This document shows positions 8,631-16,992 of a DNA stretch of 64,000 nt, piece after piece. The translations under genes were made by a program, and so were the position numbers. The stretch covers positions 62,001 to 126,000 of the forward strand of contig MKVT01000013.1 of NCBI GenBank assembly GCA_001898935.1, read 5' to 3'. This DNA is from Paludibacter sp. 47-17 (lineage in GTDB: Bacteria > Bacteroidota > Bacteroidia > Bacteroidales > Paludibacteraceae). The notes below the pieces were generated by a model. The model had not been told where the DNA came from and did no database searches. It saw nothing but the letters and a program-made list of their open reading frames with translations. Numbering within the stretch: position 1 is the first letter of the stretch; the number at the start of each line of letters is the position of its first letter.

Positions 8631-10232
8631 TCACATCCGAACAACTTTATCCACTTCGTTTTCCATTTCTTTCAAATGGGTAGCCATCAACACCGTAATA
8701 CCCGGGTAATGGCGTTTAATTTTCCGGAAAACAGCAATCGCATTTTCGGTGCTGATACCCGCAGTGGGCTCATCCACCACCAGCAGCTGAGGCTGTTTCA
8801 GCAAAGCCTGAGCCAGCAGGAGTTTCTTACGCTGGCCGCCGCTCAGGGTCTCACCATTCTCGCCCAGCCAGGTTTCCAAACCATCGGGCAAGGTTGAAAA
8901 CCAGCTAAACAGATCGACGATTTCCAATACGTTCAGAATCGGGTCGTCGGCATACCCTTCGAAATTCTCGCGCAGGGTACCGGTGAGCAAATACGCTTTT
9001 TGGGTGACGTAAATACATTCGGGTACGGGCAAACTGTTGAGTTGAGTACCATTATTCCAAGTCATGCTGCCGCTGCGACGGTATTCAGGATAAAACAAAC
9101 TGTTGAGCAGCGTGGTTTTACCTCGTCCGGTTTCACCATACAGGGCAATCCATTCTCCCTTATGAATGTTCAACGACAAAAGCTCCGTTGTCACCTGAGT
9201 TTCGGGAATCCGGGCGCTATAACCGGTTAAACTGATGGTTGCCAGGCCAGCATCGATACGAATGGGATCTGGAGCCGGCGCTTCATTGCCGATCAATGCG
9301 TCGATATCCTTTTCCTGATGAGCTACTGAACTGCGCTCCGATTTTCCGGCAAACAACATCTCGGCCAACTCGGCTTGAGCCATAATCCCGAAAAACATAC
9401 CGATAGCCAGGGGAGCGCCGACTTCGTAATTGCCGGTATTCCAAAACACGAAAGCAGCAATAACGCTGAATCCCATACCCGCGACAAGTTGGAGCGTAAA
9501 GGAGTTTCGCTGCAGCTTAGCCTCCAGCTGTTCGAGCCTTTTGCGCGATCGCTCCTGCTGACCGATCGCTTTCTCTTCCAGCTGATACTTCGAAATCTCG
9601 ATCCGGCCGCGGAAACTCTGAATCAGCGCCTGATTGTTTTCGTCACGGAGCACTTTGAGCTCGGCATATAGTTTTCGGTTTCTCAGGAAGATAAACTGAG
9701 GAATCACAAATAGCAAAACGGCCGAAGAAACCAGAAACTCGAAAGCGATGGTCTGCGAAAACACCAGTAAAAATCCGGCATAGAGAACAATGGAGATACC
9801 AAGTGCAACTAACGGTAAAATCCACAACAAAATATGGTTCAAAATGAGGTCGATCCCAAAGGTACTGTTTTCCAGTATCGCCGCATTATTGTTCACCTGT
9901 TTCTTGAAATACGGCAAACGGGCCACCGCACCGAATATTTTCAGCTGCAGCCGGCTTTGTGCCTCCAGGGTGGTTTTATGATTCTCGAGGCGTTCGAAAT
10001 AGCGCGTAGCCGTACGCATAATGGTAAGCAACCTCACGATGGCCGAAGGAACCAGGTAGGAAAAGCCAATGCTGGCAGTGAGAAACACCACACTGCTCAT
10101 GGCCAGGAACCAACCCGAAATGGCCGGAAGCGCGATAAAAGCGACCGTCCAGAACAACAATAAAACGGCTCCGCGAAACCACCGGCGCGCGAGCGGTCGT
10201 ACAATATTTGCAGTTATAAATCTACTTATCAT
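8631..10232 (-). CDS. cydC: ABC exporter, CydC-type subunit
   Basis: A 533-residue half-transporter: six predicted membrane helices, then a nucleotide-binding domain with Walker A GETGRGKTT, signature LSGGQRKKL and Walker B LLVVDEPTAG. The membrane part resembles CydC: an early LPAISGWFLAMS segment and IVRLLTIMRTATRYFERL, equivalent to the CydC loop with an arginine-rich RTxxRYxER pattern. CydDC exports cysteine and glutathione and is needed for assembly of cytochrome bd oxidase in characterised bacteria. Its start overlaps the end of cydD by 11 bp, so translation is probably coupled and the two form a heterodimer. The cydAB oxidase genes are not in the window. A generic heterodimeric ABC exporter remains an alternative. 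Confidence 0.75.
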   Translation of the reverse strand: MISRFITANIVRPLARRWFRGAVLLLFWTVAFIALPAISGWFLAMSSVVFLTASIGFSYLVPSAIVRLLTIMRTATRYFERLENHKTTLEAQSRLQLKIFGAVARLPYFKKQVNNNAAILENSTFGIDLILNHILLWILPLVALGISIVLYAGFLLVFSQTIAFEFLVSSAVLLFVIPQFIFLRNRKLYAELKVLRDENNQALIQSFRGRIEISKYQLEEKAIGQQERSRKRLEQLEAKLQRNSFTLQLVAGMGFSVIAAFVFWNTGNYEVGAPLAIGMFFGIMAQAELAEMLFAGKSERSSVAHQEKDIDALIGNEAPAPDPIRIDAGLATISLTGYSARIPETQVTTELLSLNIHKGEWIALYGETGRGKTTLLNSLFYPEYRRSGSMTWNNGTQLNSLPVPECIYVTQKAYLLTGTLRENFEGYADDPILNVLEIVDLFSWFSTLPDGLETWLGENGETLSGGQRKKLLLAQALLKQPQLLVVDEPTAGISTENAIAVFRKIKRHYPGITVLMATHLKEMENEVDKVVRM

Positions 10233-11859
10233 CCACTTGCTCTCCCCAATTTAAATTCAACGTGGTGGTGGCTATTGCATCGAACCGGTCTTCATGCGAA
10301 GCAACGATCACCAGCCGGTCGGACGCCAGTTGTTCAATCTGTTCCAGAATAATCGCTACCGTTGCAGCATCCAAATTGGCCGTAGGCTCGTCGAGTATAG
10401 CCACCGGCCGGGGATGCAGCAACATACGCGCCAGCGTAACCAGCTGTTTTTCGCCCCCCGACAGCTGTTTGCCATTGTGACTCAACATCGTATCCCAGCC
10501 TTTTTCTTTCTTCAACAACAGTTTATCTAAAAATGCGGGATACACCTCCGTTTCCTTTTCCAAAAACACATTGTACCGCAAACTTCCATCAAAAATAAAC
10601 GGAAACTGATTCATGTACGACGAATTCACGCTCAGCCATTGTTCCGACCAGGCCGTATCGCGACCGTTCACCGAAACACTCCCCTCCCCGACCCGCAGAT
10701 TACCCGCCAGGATCTTCAGCAAGGTCGATTTACCCGATCCTGAAATCCCTTTTACCAGTACTAATCCTTTGGCAGGAAGCTTCAACCGGATAGCATGCAA
10801 CACTTTCACCATCGTTCCGGGATACGAGAAATTCAGGTCCTTAATTTCAACCGACCGGACGGCTTCTCCGGCATTCAACGGAGTGGAATTCATTTCTTCG
10901 TTCAGCACAGGCATCAGCAGCTTGGCCGAAGCAAGAGCCTTATTGCGATCGTGATAGGCACTCACAAACTTGCGCAGGTAGAAAAAGAAATAGGGCGCCA
11001 GCGTGAGCAGAAATAATGCGGTCTGAAAATCGTAACCCTTGCCGTAATTGGGCCCGGCCATAAAACCGAGCAGACTCATGCCGGTATACACGGCAATAGC
11101 AGCAATACTGATACTTACAAACAATTCGAGCACGGCCGACGACAAAATGGCCACCTGCATCACATGGGTAGTCGCCTTGTTGAGCGCTTTACTTTTCTCT
11201 TCTAAAAATCGATATTGAGGCTTCAGGTTGTTTAAGTTGACAATTTCGGCAATCGTATTGAGACGATTAAAAAAAACTTCCGAATAGCGTACAAATAAAT
11301 CGATATGCTTTTTGTGCAGATGCTCGGCACCGATCCCGATGATAATCATCTGCACCGGAATAATAAGTAAAGCAATCAACAGCACCAATCCCACCCACAT
11401 TTCGAACCAGAAACTCACAGCCAGCAACAGCACACTTACCAGCACCGAAGCAATGGCATAAGGCATAAAAAACGAATAAAAGGGTTTCAGATCGTCACTC
11501 ACGCGGGTAACCAGCAAGGTAGCGGCAACCGAATCGATGCGGTTGTTGTGGAGCAGTCGCGGGTAAAGCTGGGTTTTAATCCGGGCAACCACCTGGTTAC
11601 CTGCATTATAATTGATGACCGATGCGTAATAGGCCAGGAGATACCTGCCGGCAAGACAAACGAGGGCTATCAGTAATTGCTGAGGCAGAAGCCGGCCGTC
11701 GACCAGCCACCGGGCAGCAAAATCGGCCACATACCATCCAAAAAACACGAAACACACGGCACTCAACACGGTCAACACCGATGCAGCGAGATAAGCATTT
11801 TTAGCTTCCGCCAATCGCTTACTCAGCCACCGGGAGGCACTTTCCTGATTCGAACTCAT
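10222..11859 (-). CDS. cydD: ABC exporter, CydD-type subunit
   Basis: A 545-residue half-transporter with an N-terminal six-helix membrane domain and a C-terminal ATPase with Walker A GISGSGKST, signature LSGGEKQL and Walker B VAILDEPTANLD. The membrane part has the CydD-like run VSISIAAIAVYTGMSLLG followed by a LTLAPYFFFYLRKF helix, which aligns with the LAPEFFxPLR segment of CydD. It is the first gene of a cydD-cydC-ATPase run on the minus strand and overlaps cydC by 11 bp. A TAGTTTTG box on the minus strand at 12009-12016 is a plausible promoter with a ~150-nt leader. The pairing of two unequal halves with these signatures supports CydDC over a homodimeric lipid flippase, but no biochemical residue proves it. 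Confidence 0.75.
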   Translation of the reverse strand: MSSNQESASRWLSKRLAEAKNAYLAASVLTVLSAVCFVFFGWYVADFAARWLVDGRLLPQQLLIALVCLAGRYLLAYYASVINYNAGNQVVARIKTQLYPRLLHNNRIDSVAATLLVTRVSDDLKPFYSFFMPYAIASVLVSVLLLAVSFWFEMWVGLVLLIALLIIPVQMIIIGIGAEHLHKKHIDLFVRYSEVFFNRLNTIAEIVNLNNLKPQYRFLEEKSKALNKATTHVMQVAILSSAVLELFVSISIAAIAVYTGMSLLGFMAGPNYGKGYDFQTALFLLTLAPYFFFYLRKFVSAYHDRNKALASAKLLMPVLNEEMNSTPLNAGEAVRSVEIKDLNFSYPGTMVKVLHAIRLKLPAKGLVLVKGISGSGKSTLLKILAGNLRVGEGSVSVNGRDTAWSEQWLSVNSSYMNQFPFIFDGSLRYNVFLEKETEVYPAFLDKLLLKKEKGWDTMLSHNGKQLSGGEKQLVTLARMLLHPRPVAILDEPTANLDAATVAIILEQIEQLASDRLVIVASHEDRFDAIATTTLNLNWGEQVDDK

Positions 11860-12008
11860 TAATTCCTTTCTGTCGTCGTTAGTTTCAGAGGGTAACAGTT
11901 CCGGAAGCTAATTTGTTCTGACAGCACAGCATTCCAACCTTTTTTAATGCCCTTGCCCGCCTCTCCCGGGAAACGCCGGAGGTTGTTACATTTCGTCCCC
12001 TCCCGCAA

Positions 12009-12016
12009 CAAAACTA
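12009..12016 (-). promoter_or_regulatory. Candidate -7 box for cydDC (TAGTTTTG)
   Basis: Read on the minus strand, the bases give TAGTTTTG, fitting TAnnTTTG. It lies about 150 bp before cydD and 12 bp from an opposing box at 12029, giving a compact divergent promoter region. Confidence 0.35.
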
Positions 12017-12028
12017 GTATTTTTTTTG

Positions 12029-12036
12029 TAATTTTG
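12029..12036 (+). promoter_or_regulatory. Candidate -7 box for the sensor kinase gene (TAATTTTG)
   Basis: TAATTTTG matches TAnnTTTG about 77 bp before the kinase start. No clear -33 element is seen. Confidence 0.5.
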
Positions 12037-12112
12037 CACCTCGTTCATTTACGAAGCGCTTAGCACCTGAATTGCAGGTTGTCCGGCCCCTAACAAGTTG
12101 TCATATAAAACA

Positions 12113-14026
12113 ATGCGCGGTATACTAGTTACATTATTACTCAGCCTGAGCATACTGTCCTATGCTCAGGATAAGATGCGCGACAGTTTGCTGGCCGTGC
12201 TCGACAATCAGACCGGGACCGAACGTATCAATACGCTGATTTTACTTTCCGACCGTTTACTGTATCAAAACCCCGATACGGCCATTGTGTATGCCAATGA
12301 GGCCTACACGCTTGCACAAAGCCTCAAAGAACCCACGCTCCGATATAAAGCGCTCAAAATAAGGGCCTATGCCAACAATTTCGCGGGCAACATCACCCGG
12401 TCCATTTCCGATATTCAGGAGGGACTCGATTTTTACAGCCGCATACGCGATACCACTCTGCTGGCCGAGGCCATGAGCGACCTGGGCCAGTTGTACCTAT
12501 CGCAGGGTATTTTCGACAAGGCCCTGGAACATTTCGAACAGGCTTACTCGATTCGGGAACAGAAAAAAGATATCCCGGGGATGGCCTATTCGCTGAATAG
12601 CATCGGAGCGATGTACTGGCGCTCGGGAAAGTATGAAGAAGCGCTCGACTTTTTTAAAAAAGCGATTAAATTGTTCGAAAGTACCGGGCTCACCGAAGAA
12701 ACGGCTCAAACAACCGCCAATATGGGGGAAATTTATTTTCAAACCAATAATCCGGAAATGGCGCTGGAATATTTCAACAGAGCGATGAAGCTCAATCACT
12801 CCAACGGCCAATCGGGCTTCCGCTCGCGCAACCTTATCAATATTGGAAAAGTTTACCTTCAACGCGCTCAGCCGAAACGCGCCATCAGTTATTTCAGGCA
12901 GGCGCTGAATATCCAGCAAAAAACCGGCGACAGGGAGGGTATAGCTCAGTCGCACTACCACCTCGGGCTGGCGCTGCTTGAAAGCAATGAGCCGGTGGAA
13001 GCGCTCGAACATTTCAACATCAGCATCTCCACTTCGAAACGTATCCGCACCAGCGACATGCAGATCAAGGCACTCGAACAATCGGCCCGCATCTATTATC
13101 AGCTCGAACAATACCAGGTGGCCAGCGATTTGCTTTTCAGAGCCCGGTCGCTCAGCGACTCGATTTTCAATATCCAGCAAACCAAGCTGCGCGAAGAGCT
13201 GAAAACAAGGTACGAAACCGAAAAATACATGCTCGAAAACCGCAACCTGAAACTGTCCAATCAAAACAACGAAACCATTATCAGTCAGCAGCGCACCATG
13301 ATTATCCTCACCCTGGTTCTCAGCGCCCTGGTGGTGGTTACCGTACTGCTCCTCATGCAACGCCGTCGTTCGACCGACCGGATGACCTCCATCGAAATGG
13401 AACAAAAACTACTGCGCAGCCAGATGAATCCGCATTTCGTATATAATTCGCTCACGGTAATTCAAAGCAGCGTAATGAAAAAAACCGCCAAGGAAGCTGT
13501 CAATCTTATCTCCTCGATGGCATCGCTCATGCGGCTGATCCTCGATAATTCGACGCATGAATTTATTCCTTTTGAAAAAGAAATTCAAACGCTCCGTTAT
13601 TACCTCGAACTGCAGCAGCAGCGCTTTGCCGGACAGTTCGACTACGCCCTCGAAATCGATCCCGACCTGGAAGAACGCGAATTCAACATCCCGCCGATGC
13701 TCGCCCAGCCTTTTATCGAAAATGCAATCGAACATGGCTTTGCAGGCGTTGGCTACCCGGGTACCATCTCTATTCGTTTTAAAGCTACCGGCAACTCGCA
13801 CATCACGTGCGAAATTGAAGATAACGGCATCGGATTTTCGCAGGGATTGAAAAAAGAAAAAGAGCCCCAACACCGCTCGTATGGAATTGAAATTACCCGT
13901 CAGCGGATCCGAATCCTGCAAAAGCGCTACAACATGCACGCCGAACTCGAAATAATCGATCTGAACCACGATAATAAAAACGGAACCCTGGTACGCATCC
14001 AGATCCCCACTAAAAAAGAATTTTAA
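12113..14026 (+). CDS. TPR-containing LytS-type sensor histidine kinase
   Basis: A membrane sensor kinase of 637 residues. A signal sequence (MRGILVTLLLSLSILSYAQ) sends the N-terminal half to the periplasm, where about seven tetratricopeptide repeats (e.g. ALEHFEQAYSIREQ, ALDFFKKAIKLFES) run to residue ~350 and are followed by a coiled-coil. One membrane helix (about 395-418, ILTLVLSALVVVTVLLL) precedes the His_kinase domain with phospho-acceptor His441 in MNPHFVYNSL and the ATP-binding DNGIGF box. I start at ATG 12113, not the in-frame TTG 15 bp upstream, because the signal peptide begins there. The response regulator gene begins 2 bp after the stop, so the pair is an operon. The sensed signal is unknown. 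Confidence 0.9.
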   Translation: MRGILVTLLLSLSILSYAQDKMRDSLLAVLDNQTGTERINTLILLSDRLLYQNPDTAIVYANEAYTLAQSLKEPTLRYKALKIRAYANNFAGNITRSISDIQEGLDFYSRIRDTTLLAEAMSDLGQLYLSQGIFDKALEHFEQAYSIREQKKDIPGMAYSLNSIGAMYWRSGKYEEALDFFKKAIKLFESTGLTEETAQTTANMGEIYFQTNNPEMALEYFNRAMKLNHSNGQSGFRSRNLINIGKVYLQRAQPKRAISYFRQALNIQQKTGDREGIAQSHYHLGLALLESNEPVEALEHFNISISTSKRIRTSDMQIKALEQSARIYYQLEQYQVASDLLFRARSLSDSIFNIQQTKLREELKTRYETEKYMLENRNLKLSNQNNETIISQQRTMIILTLVLSALVVVTVLLLMQRRRSTDRMTSIEMEQKLLRSQMNPHFVYNSLTVIQSSVMKKTAKEAVNLISSMASLMRLILDNSTHEFIPFEKEIQTLRYYLELQQQRFAGQFDYALEIDPDLEEREFNIPPMLAQPFIENAIEHGFAGVGYPGTISIRFKATGNSHITCEIEDNGIGFSQGLKKEKEPQHRSYGIEITRQRIRILQKRYNMHAELEIIDLNHDNKNGTLVRIQIPTKKEF

Positions 14027-14028
14027 AG

Positions 14029-14781
14029 ATGAATAAAATACGCACGCTCATTATCGACGATGAGGCTCCTATACGGGAACTGATCAGCGGTATTTTAGAA
14101 TCGTACAGCGAACACACCGAAGTGTGCGGCACTGCCGACGGAGTAACTACCGGACTCGAAGCCATACGGCAGCTCAATCCGGAACTGGTGCTGCTCGATG
14201 TCAATCTGACCGACGGCACCGGCTTCGATCTCCTGCGTCAGCTCGACGACATCCGATTTTCGGTCATATTTATCACTGCCTACGAGAAATATGCTGTGAA
14301 AGCATTCCGGTTTTCGGCCGTGGATTACATCATGAAACCGGTCAATATCGACGAGTTGCTTACTGCCATCGACAAAGCGATTGAACTCATGGAGCGCAAA
14401 ACGCTCAATCAGCAGCTTAAAAATTTCTTCGACAATATGAACAGCAAACCCGAAGATAAGAAAATAGTGCTGAAAGACAGCAAAAGCATCTATATCGTGA
14501 AAGTGGCCGATATCGTACGGTGCGAAGCCGATCACAATTACACCACCTTTTATCTGCACAACGGAAAGCAGGTGATTGTATCGAAAACATTAAAAGAATA
14601 CGAAGAGCTGCTCAGCGACTTCATGTTCCTGCGCACCCACCAGTCGCACCTTATTAATATTAACCACATCATCAGTTTCGAAAAAAACGAAGGGGGGTAT
14701 CTGCGGATGGCCGATGGCAGTTCGGTCCCCGTTTCGAAACGTAAACGTGACGAATTGATGGATTTTTTCGACAATATTTGA
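14029..14781 (+). CDS. LytTR-family response regulator
   Basis: A 250-residue transcription factor made of a receiver domain (1-~120) and a LytTR DNA-binding domain (~145-250). Receiver residues: acidic pair in IIDDEAP, phospho-acceptor Asp57 in LVLLDVNLTDG, Thr/Tyr switch region in FITAYEKYAVKAF and Lys in MKPVN. The LytTR part shows the typical IVRCEADHNYTTFYL and FLRTHQSHLINI motifs. It starts 2 bp after the kinase gene, so it is the obvious partner of that kinase. LytTR regulators often control cell-surface or carbohydrate functions; targets here are not known. A hairpin at 14969-14994 may end the transcript. Confidence 0.92.
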   Translation: MNKIRTLIIDDEAPIRELISGILESYSEHTEVCGTADGVTTGLEAIRQLNPELVLLDVNLTDGTGFDLLRQLDDIRFSVIFITAYEKYAVKAFRFSAVDYIMKPVNIDELLTAIDKAIELMERKTLNQQLKNFFDNMNSKPEDKKIVLKDSKSIYIVKVADIVRCEADHNYTTFYLHNGKQVIVSKTLKEYEELLSDFMFLRTHQSHLININHIISFEKNEGGYLRMADGSSVPVSKRKRDELMDFFDNI

Positions 14782-14968
14782 TAAAAACGATCCGAATAGA
14801 CAATCAAACTGCCCGAATATTCATTCCGAAGATTTGTTTTTGATAAATGAATTACTTTTACTGCACCTAAAGAAATTATCAGATCACTTTCGCATTATAA
14901 CAGTCAACATTGTTGAGCATTTTTTAACCGTGATGATCTGTTTGCAATTCAAAATCAAAATCGCATTT

Positions 14969-14994
14969 ACGGTCGCTGAAATCTCAGCGGCCGT
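14969..14994 (+). terminator. Hairpin terminator candidate after the two-component operon
   Basis: Left arm ACGGTCGCTGA (14969-14979), loop AATC, right arm TCAGCGGCCGT (14984-14994): an 11-bp stem with a single T-G wobble, followed by TCGTGTTTTATC. It lies 187 bp beyond the regulator stop, which is far for a simple terminator. Confidence 0.5.
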
Positions 14995-15090
14995 TCGTGT
15001 TTTATCGCCCTCCCCCCCACAAAAGCCGACCGATGGATGAACTTTTAACCGAATTGACATGCCATTGTATCGCATCTGACTTAATTTGAT

Positions 15091-15098
15091 TAATTTTG
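15091..15098 (+). promoter_or_regulatory. Candidate -7 box for the LTA-synthase-like gene (TAATTTTG)
   Basis: TAATTTTG fits TAnnTTTG and lies 58 bp before the start codon; a TTG at 15065-15067, 23 bp upstream, may serve as the -33 contact. Confidence 0.5.
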
Positions 15099-15156
15099 CA
15101 GTCCGACAGCGCTCCGAATCCTATTCTATCTTTAAATTTAAGTTTGCGAGATTACC

Positions 15157-16983
15157 ATGCTACGAATCATTACACGTGTGCCTCTTTTTTTCTTCAGTAT
15201 TATCGGTATTTTTCTGGTAGGGAAAATCGTCTTCATGGCGTATTATCACGATTTATTTTCTGTTTTTTCACTTCGCAATTACCTGCAGGTACTGGTCAAC
15301 GGCCTCCTTCACGATGCTTCGATTGCCGGTTATCTCACGGCAATCCCTACATTGTATCTGATCGCCGCTACCTGGACTCAGCACCGGGCGATCAGGTTTT
15401 TTATAAAAGGTTATTTATGGGGTATTTCGGCCTTCATGGCCATTATATTGGTAGTTGATATTATTTTATACGAATACTGGGGGTTCCGTCTGGACGCATC
15501 TCCCCTATTTTATTTACTTTCACCCCAAGAAGCATTGGCAAGCACAAGCTGGTGGCTCAACATCGGGGGTATACTGAGCGCCATCGTACTCGCTTTGGTA
15601 ATATTCCGGATCAACAACCGGCTGCTCGTACCGGTTTCGTCCTCCGGCTTAGGGCTGAACAAACGAATTATGGCGAGCGGTATATTGCTCGTAGAGCTTG
15701 CCTTGCTCTTCATTCCCATCCGGGGTGGATTTAAAGAATCGACCATGAATGTCGGCAAGGTTTATTTCAGCAACGAGATTCTCCTCAATCATGCTGCGGT
15801 CAATCCTGCTTTCAGTCTGTTCGAGTCGCTCAGCACACTCCAGCAATTCGACAAGCAGTACCGTTTTCTCCCGGACGACGAAGCTACGGCGATTTTCGAC
15901 GGGCTCACCCAATCGGCGGCTTCCGATTCGATTCCTCAATTATTTACCCTGGAAAAACCGAATGTCGTTTTCGTGATTCTCGAAAGCTTCATGTCGTTGA
16001 ATCTTACTTCATTAGGCGGCATGCCCGGCGTTGCCGTGCACCTCGACAGCCTGGCACGAGAAGGAATTCTATTTACCAATATGTATGCAAACAGTTTCCG
16101 CACCGACCGGGCGCTGGTTTCGCTGCTCAGCGCCTTCCCGGCCCAGCCCACCACCTCGTTGATGAAATACCCCCGCAAACTCCAGAAACTACCCACCTTT
16201 CCGGGTGAGTTAAAAAAAGCAGGTTATCATTTACAATACCTGTACGGAGGAGATGCTGATTTCACCAGCATGCGCTCGTACCTGAAGGTATGTGGTTTCG
16301 AGAATATTATTGAAGATGTGAGTTTTCCCAGATCGTATAATACTACAAAATGGGGCGTACCCGATCAGCACGTTTTCAATGCTTTACGTAGTGAGATTGA
16401 AAATCAACACGAATTTCCGTTCTTAAAGGTTATCCAGACTCAAAGCAGCCATCATCCCTTCGATGTGCCCTATAAGAGCCGTCACACCGACCCCTACCTT
16501 AATTCGGTGGCCTATACCGACAGTTGCCTGGGCGAGTTCATCCGGCAGTTTCGACAACTGCCCGCCTGGAAAAACACGATCGTGGTACTGGTTCCCGATC
16601 ATGCCATGCGTTATCCGTACGATTTGGACAACCGGTCGGTGGAACGCTACAAAATCCCCCTGGTCATTGCCGGCGGTGCGATCAGGAATCCACAAAGAAT
16701 AGAGCGTTATGCGTCGCAAACCGACATAGCCGCCACTCTGCTGCATCAATTCCGACTCGATGCTTCGGGTTTCACCTTCAGTCGCGACATACTGAATCCG
16801 TCCAATCAACATTTTGGATTTTTCACTTTCAAGGATGGATTTGGGATGGTGAGCAGCGAAAACGCCTACGTATTTGACAACGAAGCCGGAAAAGTCAGCA
16901 CCAACACAGGCCTGGCCGGTTTTAACGAAAAACGGGCTCAGGCCTGGATTCAAAAACTGTACGATGTTCTGGATGCTTTGTAA
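15157..16983 (+). CDS. LTA-synthase-like membrane sulfatase-fold phosphotransferase
   Basis: A 608-residue protein with about five N-terminal membrane helices (to residue ~190) and a large extracytoplasmic alkaline-phosphatase/sulfatase-fold domain. Residues matching the LtaS active site: Glu276 in FVILESF, nucleophile Thr316 in SFRTDRALVS, and the metal pair Asp481-His482 in VPDHAMRYP. LtaS-type enzymes move phosphoglycerol, and relatives move phosphoethanolamine, from a phospholipid onto a glycan or lipid. Gram-negative Bacteroidota lack lipoteichoic acid, so the acceptor is probably a periplasmic glucan, a lipid or a surface glycan (inference). The gene stands alone on the plus strand and converges with GH105 9 bp away. 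Family call is secure, substrate is not. Confidence 0.85.
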   Translation: MLRIITRVPLFFFSIIGIFLVGKIVFMAYYHDLFSVFSLRNYLQVLVNGLLHDASIAGYLTAIPTLYLIAATWTQHRAIRFFIKGYLWGISAFMAIILVVDIILYEYWGFRLDASPLFYLLSPQEALASTSWWLNIGGILSAIVLALVIFRINNRLLVPVSSSGLGLNKRIMASGILLVELALLFIPIRGGFKESTMNVGKVYFSNEILLNHAAVNPAFSLFESLSTLQQFDKQYRFLPDDEATAIFDGLTQSAASDSIPQLFTLEKPNVVFVILESFMSLNLTSLGGMPGVAVHLDSLAREGILFTNMYANSFRTDRALVSLLSAFPAQPTTSLMKYPRKLQKLPTFPGELKKAGYHLQYLYGGDADFTSMRSYLKVCGFENIIEDVSFPRSYNTTKWGVPDQHVFNALRSEIENQHEFPFLKVIQTQSSHHPFDVPYKSRHTDPYLNSVAYTDSCLGEFIRQFRQLPAWKNTIVVLVPDHAMRYPYDLDNRSVERYKIPLVIAGGAIRNPQRIERYASQTDIAATLLHQFRLDASGFTFSRDILNPSNQHFGFFTFKDGFGMVSSENAYVFDNEAGKVSTNTGLAGFNEKRAQAWIQKLYDVLDAL

Positions 16984-16992
16984 AGCTGTCCG

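Larger units (their letters stand above)
14782..15156. other. 375-bp intergenic region
   Basis: Between the response regulator and the LTA-synthase-like gene there is no credible protein gene. The stretch is AT-rich at first, then holds a strong hairpin (14969-14994), a run of eight C after TCGCCCT (about 15008-15018), and a TAnnTTTG box close to the next gene. The first ~190 bp have no assigned role and could be a long 3' UTR or hide a small RNA; I see no sequence evidence that decides. Confidence 0.5.

Noticed and set aside
12497-13405. A 302-codon minus-strand frame
   Set aside because: Antisense to the TPR region of the sensor kinase; no motif of its own.
15008-15018. C-tract that might mark phase variation
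   Set aside because: It lies outside any coding frame and more than 70 bp upstream of the -7 box, so slippage would not switch a gene in an obvious way.
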